Both the position numbers and the translations under genes were made by a program. A stretch of 64,000 nt of DNA from positions 1 to 64,000 of the forward strand of contig JAFVBA010000003.1 in the NCBI GenBank assembly GCA_017480245.1. The letters are read 5' to 3'. This DNA comes from Bacteroidales bacterium (lineage in GTDB: Bacteria > Bacteroidota > Bacteroidia > Bacteroidales > P3). Of this stretch, positions 25,262 to 34,074 are shown one piece after another; position 1 is the stretch's first letter, and every line of letters starts with the position of its first letter. Under the pieces are notes generated by a model. It was not told where the DNA came from, ran no database searches, and saw nothing but the letters and a program-made list of their open reading frames with translations.

Positions 25262-25903
25262 ATGAAGATAGCAGTTTTGACAGCAATGGATTCAGAATAC
25301 CGACAATTCGTTTCCTTGCAACAAGATAATGATTTAAAAGATAAAACAATCGTAGTAAAAAAGTGCGGTATAGGAAAAGTGAATGCAGGTGTGAATGCCT
25401 TTGATTTAATCCGCACACAGTCTCCCAACCTTGTCATTTCAACGGGAGTTGCAGGCGGTTGCAGTGAAGATATTGAGATAATGGACGTAGTAGTTGCCTG
25501 CTCAGTTTGTTATCACGATGTTTGGTGCGGACAACCTAATGTTTTGGGACAGATTCAAGGCGAACCCTCTGAGTTTTTTGCCCCGGAAGAAATCATAGAC
25601 AAGATAAAAAATCAGCAACTTAAGAATGTAAAATTCGGAAAAACCGTTTCAGGAGATTGGTTTGTGGATTCGGTAGAGAAAATGCGCAAAATCAAAACAA
25701 ATTTTCCCGATGCCACTGCCGTAGATATGGAATCCGCCGCCATAGCACAGGTTTGCAACCAAATGAATGTGCCGTTTATTTCCCTAAGAATAATAAGCGA
25801 CATACCGTTAAGGGAAAACAATCACAAACAATATAAAGATTTTTGGGCAAATATAGCAGACAATTCATTCAATACCGCAAAAGAAATTATTAAGTTAGTT
25901 TAA
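25262..25903 (+). CDS. mtnN: 5'-methylthioadenosine/S-adenosylhomocysteine nucleosidase-like protein
   Basis: The 213-residue protein belongs to the PNP/UDP phosphorylase fold. It begins IAVLTAMDSEYRQF with the active-site Glu12. It has the glycine-rich GVAGGCSEDIEIMDVVVA, the ribose-binding VDMESAAIAQVC, and the catalytic Asp in RIISDIP. MtnN cleaves the N-glycosidic bond of methylthioadenosine and S-adenosylhomocysteine. It is rather short and its middle differs from the E. coli enzyme, so a related nucleosidase role cannot be excluded. Confidence 0.75.
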   Translation: MKIAVLTAMDSEYRQFVSLQQDNDLKDKTIVVKKCGIGKVNAGVNAFDLIRTQSPNLVISTGVAGGCSEDIEIMDVVVACSVCYHDVWCGQPNVLGQIQGEPSEFFAPEEIIDKIKNQQLKNVKFGKTVSGDWFVDSVEKMRKIKTNFPDATAVDMESAAIAQVCNQMNVPFISLRIISDIPLRENNHKQYKDFWANIADNSFNTAKEIIKLV

Positions 25904-25961
25904 AGTTGAATGTTTAGGGTTTAAAGTGGGATGTTTTGAGTTTATAGTGAATGGTTTTGAG
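25899..25961 (+). repeat. Three tandem 21-bp units
   Basis: Units start at 25899, 25920 and 25941 and share TTTA-AGT-G-ATG-TTT-G-G. The first overlaps the nucleosidase stop codon. Confidence 0.65.
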
Positions 25962-26040
25962 AAAAAAGCAGTTTAATTCGGCGGTTTATAAAATTAATTA
26001 CGAAAAATTACGTTATCTTATTTGACAATACATTATTAAT

Positions 26041-26361
26041 ATGTTGGAAGAAAAAGTTTATTATTCAATAAGTGAAATTTCAAAGGAGTTTGATGTTACT
26101 CCGTCTGCATTGCGTTTTTGGGAAAAGCAGTTTAGTTTTATCAAACCCGACAAAAACAAACGCGGCGTAAGACTTTACCGTAAGCAAGACGTGGAAAATA
26201 TCCGTAAAATCGTATATCTTACCCGTGAAAAGAAATTAACTTTGGACGGCGTGCGGAAGGAGTTTAAAAATATGCGTATTCAAGGAGATAATGACGAGAT
26301 TTTGCAAACTCTTATGGAGACTAAACAATTTCTTTTGCAACTTAAAGAAAATCTTAACTGA
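26041..26361 (+). CDS. MerR-like DNA-binding regulator
   Basis: This is a 106-residue protein. Residues 7-75 form a winged helix-turn-helix of MerR type: YYSISEISKEFDVTPSALRFWEKQF, then the wing KNKRGVRLYRKQDVENIRKI. Only a short helix follows, so there is no effector domain like that of metal or drug sensors. Similar short MerR proteins are widespread in Bacteroidota. It starts 25 bases upstream of ddl and is probably in one transcript with it. Targets are unknown. Confidence 0.8.
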   Translation: MLEEKVYYSISEISKEFDVTPSALRFWEKQFSFIKPDKNKRGVRLYRKQDVENIRKIVYLTREKKLTLDGVRKEFKNMRIQGDNDEILQTLMETKQFLLQLKENLN

Positions 26362-26385
26362 ACTTATTAAAACGGTATATACAAA

Positions 26386-27363
26386 ATGAAAAACATTGCG
26401 TTGGTTTGCGGCGGTTATTCGGGAGAGTATGTAATCTCAATCGAAAGCGCACAACAGGTTTATGAGAACTTAAAAGACGAATACAATATTTATAAAATCA
26501 TTATCACAAAAGATAAGTGGTATTATGAAGATAACAAAGAGAAAATCAACATAGACAAAAATGATTTCTCGCTTACAATAGACGGGAAGAAGATTCTTTT
26601 TGATGCGGCGTTTATTATCGTTCATGGCACGCCTGGGGAGAATGGTTTGTTGCAGGGTTATTTTGATATGTTGTCTATTCCTTACAATACTTGCGATGCT
26701 TTAACCAGCGCAGTTACCTTTGACAAAATTATTTGCAACGCCGTAGTGAAACAAATGGGGATAGTAAAAGTTGCAAACAATACCTGCGTTTATCAAAACG
26801 ACAAACCTTTGAAAGAAGAGGACATTTTAAGCAAAGTAAGTCTGCCTGTGTTTATAAAACCCTCGCAAGGCGGTTCTTCTTTAGGTACATTTAAAGTAAC
26901 AAACCGTGAAGATCTTTTGGAGAAGATAGATAAAGCGTTTGAAATTCATGAAAAGGTGATAATAGAAGAATATATCAAAGGACGGGAATTCAGTTGCGGA
27001 GTAATGAAAATTGATAACAAGATAACGGCATTGCCGGTTGCGGAAATATGTCCTAAAACGGATTTCTTCGATTGGCAAGCCAAGTACAAAGGACTGAGTG
27101 ATGAAATAGTGCCTGCTCCTATTGACAAAGCAACTACCCAGCTTATCCAAACAACTACCGAAAAGATTTACAAAAATCTTAATTGTAAAGGAGTATGCCG
27201 TATAGATTATATACTAAACAGTGATACTAACGAATTGTATTTCCTTGAAGTCAATACAACACCCGGACAGAGCAAAGAGAGTATCGTTCCCAAACAGGTA
27301 AGATGTATGGGCAAGGATGTAAAATGGCTTTACAAAACACAATTGGAAGATATTATAAAATAG
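26386..27363 (+). CDS. ddl: D-alanine--D-alanine ligase
   Basis: This is a 325-residue ATP-grasp enzyme. The N-terminus ALVCGGYSGEYVISIESA and HGTPGENGLLQGYFDML are typical of Ddl. The ATP-binding region has KPSQGGSSLGTFKV and EEYIKGREFSCGVM. The metal and substrate site is YFLEVNTTPGQSKESIVPKQ. It makes the D-Ala-D-Ala end of peptidoglycan precursors in the cytoplasm. Length is slightly below the E. coli-type average but all motifs are present. Confidence 0.93.
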   Translation: MKNIALVCGGYSGEYVISIESAQQVYENLKDEYNIYKIIITKDKWYYEDNKEKINIDKNDFSLTIDGKKILFDAAFIIVHGTPGENGLLQGYFDMLSIPYNTCDALTSAVTFDKIICNAVVKQMGIVKVANNTCVYQNDKPLKEEDILSKVSLPVFIKPSQGGSSLGTFKVTNREDLLEKIDKAFEIHEKVIIEEYIKGREFSCGVMKIDNKITALPVAEICPKTDFFDWQAKYKGLSDEIVPAPIDKATTQLIQTTTEKIYKNLNCKGVCRIDYILNSDTNELYFLEVNTTPGQSKESIVPKQVRCMGKDVKWLYKTQLEDIIK

Positions 27364-27378
27364 ACACTTACAAACATT

Positions 27379-27464
27379 AAAATAAGTCGGCTTTTCACGA
27401 AATTAATTTCAAGAAAGAATTTACTCTTTTCAAAAAACAATTCAACGAAGTGGCACTTTATTTT
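27379..27464. repeat. Long hairpin repeat, family A copy 3 (degenerate)
   Basis: It lines up with copy 4 over its length: TTTCACGAAA, GAATTTACTCTTTTCA and GTGGCACTTTATTTT are kept. The left arm has decayed (AAGTCGGC instead of AAGTGCCG), so it no longer closes well. Confidence 0.6.
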
Positions 27465-27493
27465 GACAGCTTTTGACATTAGGAAAATAAGAA

Positions 27494-29311
27494 ATGAAAA
27501 ACATATTCAGATTGCTTAAATACATATTGAATTACAAGAAGGACGTTGCATTAAACATCCTTTTCAATATTTTATATGTGTTTTTCAATTTGTTTTCTTT
27601 GGTTATGGTTGTTCCTTTTGTCAGTGTGTTGTTCGGATTGGTAGATGCTCCCGAGCAATGTCCTGAACTGTCGCTTTCCAAAGATGCTGTAATAGGTTAT
27701 GTTGCCTATTGGTTAGCATATTACAAACAAACGAAGGGATTTTTCACTTGCCTTATTTTTATTTGCGGCGGATTTGTTTTATTCACTTTACTTGGTAATC
27801 TTTGCAGATACTTAGGTTTTTATTTTCTTGAGCCAATCCGTAGCGGTGTTATCAAAGATATAAGAAATGATGTGTATAAGAAAATCACTAATCTGCCTAT
27901 TTCTTTTTTCTCAAACCAAAAACGCGGAGATATTATCTCAAGAATGACCTCTGATGTGGGAACTGTGGAATGGAGCGTCTTTACTTGTTTGCAAATGGCG
28001 GTAAAAGACCCCGTTATGATAATAGTTTATACTACTACATTGATACTTGCATCTTGGAAATTCGTTATTTTCATTCTTCTTATCTTGCCTTTGCCGATGT
28101 TTTTGATAAAAAAAATAGGTGAATCTTTAAACCGCAATTCTTACAAAGGACAACAAAAAGCAGGTTCTTTACTTTCTTTTGCCGAAGAGGCTCTTTCTAT
28201 GGTTAAGATAACCAAATCACTTAATGCAGAGAAGATTATGGCGGACAGATTCCTTACCCACAATAATTCTTATGCCAAAACAATGACTAAAGTCATAGCA
28301 AGACAGGAATTAGCAGCGCCATTGACGGAATTTTTCTCAATACTGATAATGTCCGTTATAGTTATAATCGGCGGAATGATGGTATTGAATGAACAAATGC
28401 ACCCTGCAATATTGATTGCTTTCACTTTGTTATTCTCCCGTCTGATTTCACCCGTAAAAGAATTGATAACGGCATATTATAATTTCAAAAAAGGAGAAGC
28501 GGCTGCTGTAAGAATAAACCAAATACTTGATGCGGAAGAAAAAATAGAAGAAATACCCGATGCAATTAAGGATTTTTCATTTGAAAAAGAGATAAAATTT
28601 GAAAATGTAGGCTTTTCGTATGAAACAAATGAAGGATTTGCTTTGCAGAATATTAACTTTACGGTCAAGAAAGGGCAAAAAGTTGCCGTAGTCGGTGCAT
28701 CTGGAGCAGGAAAAAGCACGTTGTTTGATTTGTTTGTGCGTTTTGCCGACCCTACAAGCGGAAAAATCACGATGGACGGCAAAGACATAAAAACCTTATC
28801 ACTTGATGCCTTGCGTTCTTGCTACGGTGTGGTAACACAAGAGAGCATTCTTTTCAACGATTCAATAAAAAATAACATAGCATTCGGTCTTACTGACGCA
28901 AGTTTTGAAGACATCAAACGCAGTGCCGAAATTGCCAACGCAGATGAGTTCATTAAGGATTTGCCTTTAGGTTATGACACCGTAACGGGCGACAGAGCCA
29001 TGCAGTTATCGGGAGGACAAAGACAAAGACTTTGTATTGCAAGGGCGGTATTAAGAAATCCGCAAATACTTCTTATGGACGAGGCAACGAGTGCTATGGA
29101 TACCGAAAACGAACACAAAGTTACTTCAGCAATATCAAACGCTATGCAAGGCAGAACGATGATTGTAATAGCACATAGACTTTCCACGATAATAAACAGC
29201 GATTTAATCATCGTGATGGATAAAGGAAAAATAGTGGAAACGGGAACAAATACCGAACTTTTGGCTAAAGACGGGTATTACACGAAACTTATAAAACTTC
29301 AAACATTATAA
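27494..29311 (+). CDS. ABC exporter of the MsbA/lipid type
   Basis: This is a 605-residue half-transporter. Six membrane helices occupy residues 1-330. The ATPase domain has Walker A GASGAGKSTLFDLF, signature LSGGQRQRLCIARA and Walker B ILLMDEATSAMD. Such proteins flip lipid A precursors or other lipids, or export drugs. It lies seven bases upstream of an LTA-synthase-like gene, suggesting a joint job with an envelope lipid or glycan. The actual substrate is not evident. Confidence 0.88.
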   Translation: MKNIFRLLKYILNYKKDVALNILFNILYVFFNLFSLVMVVPFVSVLFGLVDAPEQCPELSLSKDAVIGYVAYWLAYYKQTKGFFTCLIFICGGFVLFTLLGNLCRYLGFYFLEPIRSGVIKDIRNDVYKKITNLPISFFSNQKRGDIISRMTSDVGTVEWSVFTCLQMAVKDPVMIIVYTTTLILASWKFVIFILLILPLPMFLIKKIGESLNRNSYKGQQKAGSLLSFAEEALSMVKITKSLNAEKIMADRFLTHNNSYAKTMTKVIARQELAAPLTEFFSILIMSVIVIIGGMMVLNEQMHPAILIAFTLLFSRLISPVKELITAYYNFKKGEAAAVRINQILDAEEKIEEIPDAIKDFSFEKEIKFENVGFSYETNEGFALQNINFTVKKGQKVAVVGASGAGKSTLFDLFVRFADPTSGKITMDGKDIKTLSLDALRSCYGVVTQESILFNDSIKNNIAFGLTDASFEDIKRSAEIANADEFIKDLPLGYDTVTGDRAMQLSGGQRQRLCIARAVLRNPQILLMDEATSAMDTENEHKVTSAISNAMQGRTMIVIAHRLSTIINSDLIIVMDKGKIVETGTNTELLAKDGYYTKLIKLQTL

Positions 29312-29318
29312 TATTGTC

Positions 29319-31169
29319 ATGGATATAAACAAAAACATCAAAGATATTAACTCCAATATCAAAGGTTTTAATTCCAATATAACCAATATCGTAAAGAGTA
29401 AATTGCCTTTGCAATTGCAATACATTTTAGGCGTATATTTCTTAGGCTTATTCTTTATGATGTTGTACAGATTCGCAAACTTTGCAATACATTGCTTTGT
29501 TTCTTTCTCGGATATCAACCCTGTCTTGCTAATCCGCAGTCTGCTTGCCGGAATACGCTTTGATACTATAGTTATGTGTTGGATGCTTGCCGTGTTTTTG
29601 GTATTGATGGCATTAGGTGCAGTATTCAATATAAACAAAAAGTGGTATTATCGTCCTATTCACTTAATTGTGTGCATTGTTTTCGTATTTGCTTATTTTA
29701 TTATAGCCTTTGATTTAGCTTATTTCACGTATTTCAGAAGCCATATCAACATTATCGCTCTCTCTTGGATACAATCCCCGTCTTATATAGGCTCTTTGGT
29801 ACTCAGACATCCGTCTTTATTGCTGTATTTTGCGGTGTTTATGTTCTCTTTGGCGTGGTATATATGGCTAATGTACTGTTTGTACAACGCAACTCTGTTT
29901 AAAGTTATTCCTCCTTACAAACAAGAAAGGAATTTAGGCAAGACCATTATTCTTTCCGTTGTAATAATTGGTTTATGTGGTTTGGGAATGTACGGAAGAA
30001 TCACGGAAAAGAAACCTTTGAGCATTTCATCGGCATATTTTTCCGACAGCGATTTTTTCAATCAACTTGCGGTAAGCCCTTTATTCAACTTGGAGAAAAG
30101 TATTGAAGAAGAAAGTTTTTCAACTTCTGCACCACTGACAGTAGTTGATGGACTGACGACAAGGAAAACGGTAGAAGAAGAGTTTATTTTAAAACACGAC
30201 AGACCGGCATTGTGTCCTACTCTGCCGGGTATGACAAATATTGTTATGATTATGCTTGAAGATATAACCTTATCGGATGTTACTGCGCGGAAAATGCCTA
30301 ATCTTGCTTCTCTTTCTTCAAAATCATTGTCTTTTACCAATGTTTATCCTGACGGAGAGTATGATTACAACGGAGTATTTGCTACTTTGTTCGCTTATCC
30401 TAATATTCTTTCCGCCAACTCCATGAATTCAACTATTATTCCTTTAATGAATGGCATTTCCTCCACTTTGGCGGATAACAACTACAACAACCTGTTCTTT
30501 ACCACTTATTCGCAGAAAAACAACAACGCAATACGTTTTCTTTACCGCAATAAATTTGACAGGGTTATCGCAAAGAAAGATATTACTGTCAAAGAAGAAA
30601 CGGAAGAAATATCCAAACAAACCAATAACTTCTTTGCTTGCATTCTTATAAGCAAAGATACAGCAGGCAAAGTGCAGAAAACAGCTGACAACTACATAAA
30701 ACAATTTATCAATTACGCAAAACAAACTCCTTGGTATGCATCAACTCTTTTCGTTATCACTGGTTGCAACGGCAAAGACAAGATTCCTTTAATTTTCTAT
30801 ATGCCTAAACAAATCAAACCTTCAAAAAATGATAATCTTGCCTCACAAACCGATATTGCTCCTACGCTTTTGGCTATGATTGACGGCAATTATAAAAATA
30901 ATAATACTTTAGGACATAATATTTTCGCAAATAACCGTTCTTTTGCCGTATCTTCCTATCCGCACTCGGCAATTGCACAAGACAGCGTTTGGAAATATGT
31001 TTGGAGGGACTCAGGTCAAGAAAGTCTTTACTACAACGGAAGCGATAAAGGGGGAATAAATTATATTAAAGTCTATTCCGAACAAGCCGAAAAAATGAAA
31101 ACCTATCTTTTCTCTATGTTGCAATTCACCCAATATTCCGTTTCCCAAATGAAAATGCAAAGAAAATAA
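29319..31169 (+). CDS. LTA-synthase/phosphoglycerol-transferase-like protein lacking catalytic residues
   Basis: The 616-residue protein has five membrane helices in the first 225 residues, then an extracytoplasmic domain of the alkaline-phosphatase fold. AYFSDSDFFNQLAVSPLFNL, NIVMIMLED and WYASTLFVIT align with LtaS/MdoB-type proteins. At the usual nucleophile position (a G-x-R-T-D-like motif) it reads DGEYDYNG (about 345-352) with no Thr. After FVIT, where A-D-H supplies metal ligands, it reads GCNGKDK (about 482-488). The S-S-H-x-P segment is also absent. It therefore looks like an inactive relative, perhaps a partner of the ABC exporter seven bases upstream. Confidence 0.75.
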   Translation: MDINKNIKDINSNIKGFNSNITNIVKSKLPLQLQYILGVYFLGLFFMMLYRFANFAIHCFVSFSDINPVLLIRSLLAGIRFDTIVMCWMLAVFLVLMALGAVFNINKKWYYRPIHLIVCIVFVFAYFIIAFDLAYFTYFRSHINIIALSWIQSPSYIGSLVLRHPSLLLYFAVFMFSLAWYIWLMYCLYNATLFKVIPPYKQERNLGKTIILSVVIIGLCGLGMYGRITEKKPLSISSAYFSDSDFFNQLAVSPLFNLEKSIEEESFSTSAPLTVVDGLTTRKTVEEEFILKHDRPALCPTLPGMTNIVMIMLEDITLSDVTARKMPNLASLSSKSLSFTNVYPDGEYDYNGVFATLFAYPNILSANSMNSTIIPLMNGISSTLADNNYNNLFFTTYSQKNNNAIRFLYRNKFDRVIAKKDITVKEETEEISKQTNNFFACILISKDTAGKVQKTADNYIKQFINYAKQTPWYASTLFVITGCNGKDKIPLIFYMPKQIKPSKNDNLASQTDIAPTLLAMIDGNYKNNNTLGHNIFANNRSFAVSSYPHSAIAQDSVWKYVWRDSGQESLYYNGSDKGGINYIKVYSEQAEKMKTYLFSMLQFTQYSVSQMKMQRK

Positions 31170-31187
31170 AACGAATACCGACAAAAG

Positions 31188-31275
31188 ATTTTTAGCAGAC
31201 TTTATCCATAAAATTAGCAGACATTTTAAGAAAATATAAGTTAATTTCTTTAAAATGTCTGCTGAATTTTTGGGG
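31188..31275. repeat. Three-module inverted repeat, family C copy 2
   Basis: Modules AGCAGACTTT, TTAGCAGACATTTTAA and TTAAAATGTCTGCT occur in order. Here the third is complementary to the second, unlike copy 1. It lies between convergent genes and could also terminate both. Confidence 0.7.
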
Positions 31276-31331
31276 AAAGTATCCTTATTTTTTTGATTTT
31301 TCCCGTAATTTATCAAAACTAACTGCGTTTT

Positions 31332-31970
31332 CTAATTCAAATGAACGCCGATTAAGTGCATAAATTCCTCTCTCGTTCTCTGGTCGCGCTTAAAAGCTCC
31401 CGTGAAATCAGAGGTCGTTGTAAGGGAATTCTGTTTCTGTACGCCGCGCATTGACATACACAAGTGGCGTGCCTCTATCACAACGGCAACACCCAAAGGA
31501 TTCAACGTGTCTTGTATGCAGGTAAGAATTTCTCTTGTCATTCGCTCCTGAACTTGCAATCTACGGGCAAAACAATCAACAACGCGCGGAATTTTACTCA
31601 ATCCCACTATCGTTCCATTAGGTATGTATGCCACATGAGCCTTACCGAAGAAAGGGACAAGGTGATGTTCGCAAAGAGAATATATTTCTATATCCTTAAC
31701 TATTACCATCTGTTTGTAATCTTCCTTAAACATTGCGCTTTTAAGGATTTCGGCAGGATTCATATCATATCCGTGGGTAAAAAACTGCATAGCCTTTGCC
31801 ACTCTTTCGGGAGTTTTTAAAAGCCCGTCCCTATCGGGATTCTCCCCTACTAATTCCAATATTGCCTTATAATGCTGGGCAAGTTTTTCTATCGTTTGAG
31901 GATTGTAACGCTCTAATTTCTCGTAACCTGGTTGCATATCCTCGTGATTATGTTCGCTGTAATCCGTCAT
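31332..31970 (-). CDS. folE: GTP cyclohydrolase I
   Basis: The 212-residue protein has the zinc and catalytic block [42 protein letters not shown], and the second zinc Cys in [17 protein letters not shown]. It converts GTP to dihydroneopterin triphosphate, the first step to folate. All ligands (Cys, His, Cys) are present. It is monocistronic with a -7 box about 65 bases upstream. Confidence 0.96.
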   Translation of the reverse strand: MTDYSEHNHEDMQPGYEKLERYNPQTIEKLAQHYKAILELVGENPDRDGLLKTPERVAKAMQFFTHGYDMNPAEILKSAMFKEDYKQMVIVKDIEIYSLCEHHLVPFFGKAHVAYIPNGTIVGLSKIPRVVDCFARRLQVQERMTREILTCIQDTLNPLGVAVVIEARHLCMSMRGVQKQNSLTTTSDFTGAFKRDQRTREEFMHLIGVHLN

Positions 31971-32032
31971 CTTTTCTTATTGTTTTGAAATGGTTATCAA
32001 TAAAACATTTTTCTTTTCTCTGAAATAATTTG

Positions 32033-32040
32033 CAAAAATA
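32033..32040 (-). promoter_or_regulatory. -7 box for folE
   Basis: TATTTTTG on the minus strand, about 63 bases before the start codon. Confidence 0.5.
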
Positions 32041-32047
32041 CAAAAAA

Positions 32048-32075
32048 AGCCGATAGGCAGTATATCCTATCGGCT
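32048..32075 (-). terminator. Terminator of the Omp28-like gene
   Basis: Perfect AGCCGATAGG/CCTATCGGCT stem followed on the minus strand by TTTTTTTG. Confidence 0.85.
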
Positions 32076-32097
32076 GAAATTTTATTTTATACCTTTA

Positions 32098-33981
32098 TTA
32101 TTTAACAACGTTCAATTTGTTTGTCGTCATTCCGTTGTCAGTTGTTACACGGATATAATAAAGTCCGTTTTCAAGGTTAGAAGTATTGATTTGAATTTGG
32201 TTTTCTCCGCTGTGAAGACTTTGAGTTCCCATATTGACAACCGTTCTTCCCATCAAATCAACAACAGTTATGTTTGCATTGTCAGCAACTCCCAAATTAA
32301 CGTTCAACGTTACCATATCTTTTGCAGGATTAGGATAAACGACAGATTGGAATATATTTTCATTAGCCTCATTCAAACCAACGATGTCAGAAATTTTGAA
32401 GTCTTTCTTTTCACTTGCGCCCCAAGAACCTGAAGTATTGTAAGCAAGAGTATTTCCTTCTGCATCTGCTACTACATATCTACCACCGGATGCTCCGTCT
32501 TCGCCAGCATCGGAGATTTCAAAGGTATAGCAACCAGGAGTTCCTATTCTCCATAACAAAACTGTATCTTTAATTTGCGAACCGTCTGCATAGTTTCCGC
32601 CTTGTTCAATTACAGTTCCCCAAGCATTATAAACTTTCCAACTAATTTCGGAACCTTTCTTATCCGTTCTCAATATAAGAGTTGGAGCACCCTTACCCTC
32701 TTTGATAGATGGCTTTGTAAAGTCGTTACTGCTCTCTATTGCAGTAGCAACTGCCTCTCCGTTTAGTTCAACTATCTTTACTTTAACCGTAGATGTAGCA
32801 CCGGTGGTTACAGTAATAGGTTCAGCGAAAGTAATGTCGGTAGATTTGAATGAATTTAATTCTCCAGTCCAAGTATATGTCTTTGTATCATTTGCTTCTT
32901 CGTTAGAATACTCAAATTTTACTGTTTTTAAAGTAGGACCAGACGTATTGCGTAATGTAACAGACACTTTTGCCAAATCTTTACAGCCATACTCTTGTTC
33001 AAAAGTAGGTTTAGTTATAGCAGCATTCTCTGCTTCCATTCCTCCTATTGATTTCACGTTGATATAGTCAGGTTCAATTTTTACTCCTGTGTAGATATTA
33101 GGAGACTTAACCTTGCTATTGTAAGAAGGAGCACCTTCTGCAATATAAACAGCAAGTTCTATTTCGCCAATCGTTACAGGAACATTTGTATTGCTGTTAT
33201 ACATAGCGTCTTTATAGTATTCAGGAATTTGATATGTGTAATGTTTATGAACAAATGTTCCGGCAGGGATGATACCATCCTCGTTAGCAACTGCAACAGT
33301 GTCTCCCCACTGTCCAGTAATAAAATCTCTCAACATATGCATGTGAAGATATCTTGTATTCCAAGTAGAAGAATAATTATCGTAAGCATAAAGAATTTGT
33401 TCTGAATTATACATTCCGTAATTATGCTGGTCTCCCTCTACATTATTCTGAAGAATCGCAACATTTAAAAGATTCTCTTTTATTTCTATGTCTTCTGTGT
33501 AATAAATCTCCACATGAACTGTCATTTTCATTGTAGCTGCATCGATTGTTGCCTCTGCTGCTACATTTACAGGAGAATTCTGTTGCAGTAATTGATTGGC
33601 ACTTGAAACCCAACTTGTACCAGAAGGTCCTATATTGGATATAAGAGAAGATGCTGTTGCACCCATTCTGTTTAATGTTCCTGCAGGGTAACCTGAGATA
33701 CTTGCTTGTCCTGCCAATGCATCACCGTACTTGGTTGTAAAATTAGGTTTATAGCCTTGAGCGTATCCGCCTTGGTGAATGTTTATGGCAACAACTCTTC
33801 CAGGATTAGCTTTTGCATAATCTTGAACGTTTTGATGACCTAACGGACAATAGCCGCAACCAATACCTGTGTATTCTTCAATGACTACATTTCGTTTTTG
33901 TACTTCTGTACTAACGATTGTCTGGGCAAAAGTTCCGAATCCGAAAACTAAACTTGCCACTGCAAATAATACTTTTTTCAT
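32098..33981 (-). CDS. Omp28-related secreted protein with T9SS sorting domain
   Basis: The 627-residue protein has a signal peptide (MKKVLFAVASLVFGFGTFAQ). A thioredoxin-like Omp28 domain contains EEYTGIGCGYCPLGHQN, with the C42-G-Y-C45 pair. A beta-sandwich middle region follows. The last 75 residues (VVYPNPAKDMVTLNV, MGRTVVNMG, LENGLYYIRV) form a T9SS sorting domain. Omp28 was described as a surface protein of Porphyromonas gingivalis. Export through the outer membrane is predicted; a redox function for the CxxC is possible but unproven. It is monocistronic. Confidence 0.88.
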   Translation of the reverse strand: MKKVLFAVASLVFGFGTFAQTIVSTEVQKRNVVIEEYTGIGCGYCPLGHQNVQDYAKANPGRVVAINIHQGGYAQGYKPNFTTKYGDALAGQASISGYPAGTLNRMGATASSLISNIGPSGTSWVSSANQLLQQNSPVNVAAEATIDAATMKMTVHVEIYYTEDIEIKENLLNVAILQNNVEGDQHNYGMYNSEQILYAYDNYSSTWNTRYLHMHMLRDFITGQWGDTVAVANEDGIIPAGTFVHKHYTYQIPEYYKDAMYNSNTNVPVTIGEIELAVYIAEGAPSYNSKVKSPNIYTGVKIEPDYINVKSIGGMEAENAAITKPTFEQEYGCKDLAKVSVTLRNTSGPTLKTVKFEYSNEEANDTKTYTWTGELNSFKSTDITFAEPITVTTGATSTVKVKIVELNGEAVATAIESSNDFTKPSIKEGKGAPTLILRTDKKGSEISWKVYNAWGTVIEQGGNYADGSQIKDTVLLWRIGTPGCYTFEISDAGEDGASGGRYVVADAEGNTLAYNTSGSWGASEKKDFKISDIVGLNEANENIFQSVVYPNPAKDMVTLNVNLGVADNANITVVDLMGRTVVNMGTQSLHSGENQIQINTSNLENGLYYIRVTTDNGMTTNKLNVVK

Positions 33982-34040
33982 TTCTTTGTTTTTTTATTTA
34001 GTTATTAATTACTCTTTTTCTATTTTAACTTATTGAGGTG

Positions 34041-34048
34041 CAAAGTTA
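34041..34048 (-). promoter_or_regulatory. -7 box for the Omp28-like gene
   Basis: TAACTTTG on the minus strand, about 60 bases before the start codon. Confidence 0.55.
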
Positions 34049-34074
34049 TCAAAATATTTTTTACTAACAAAATT

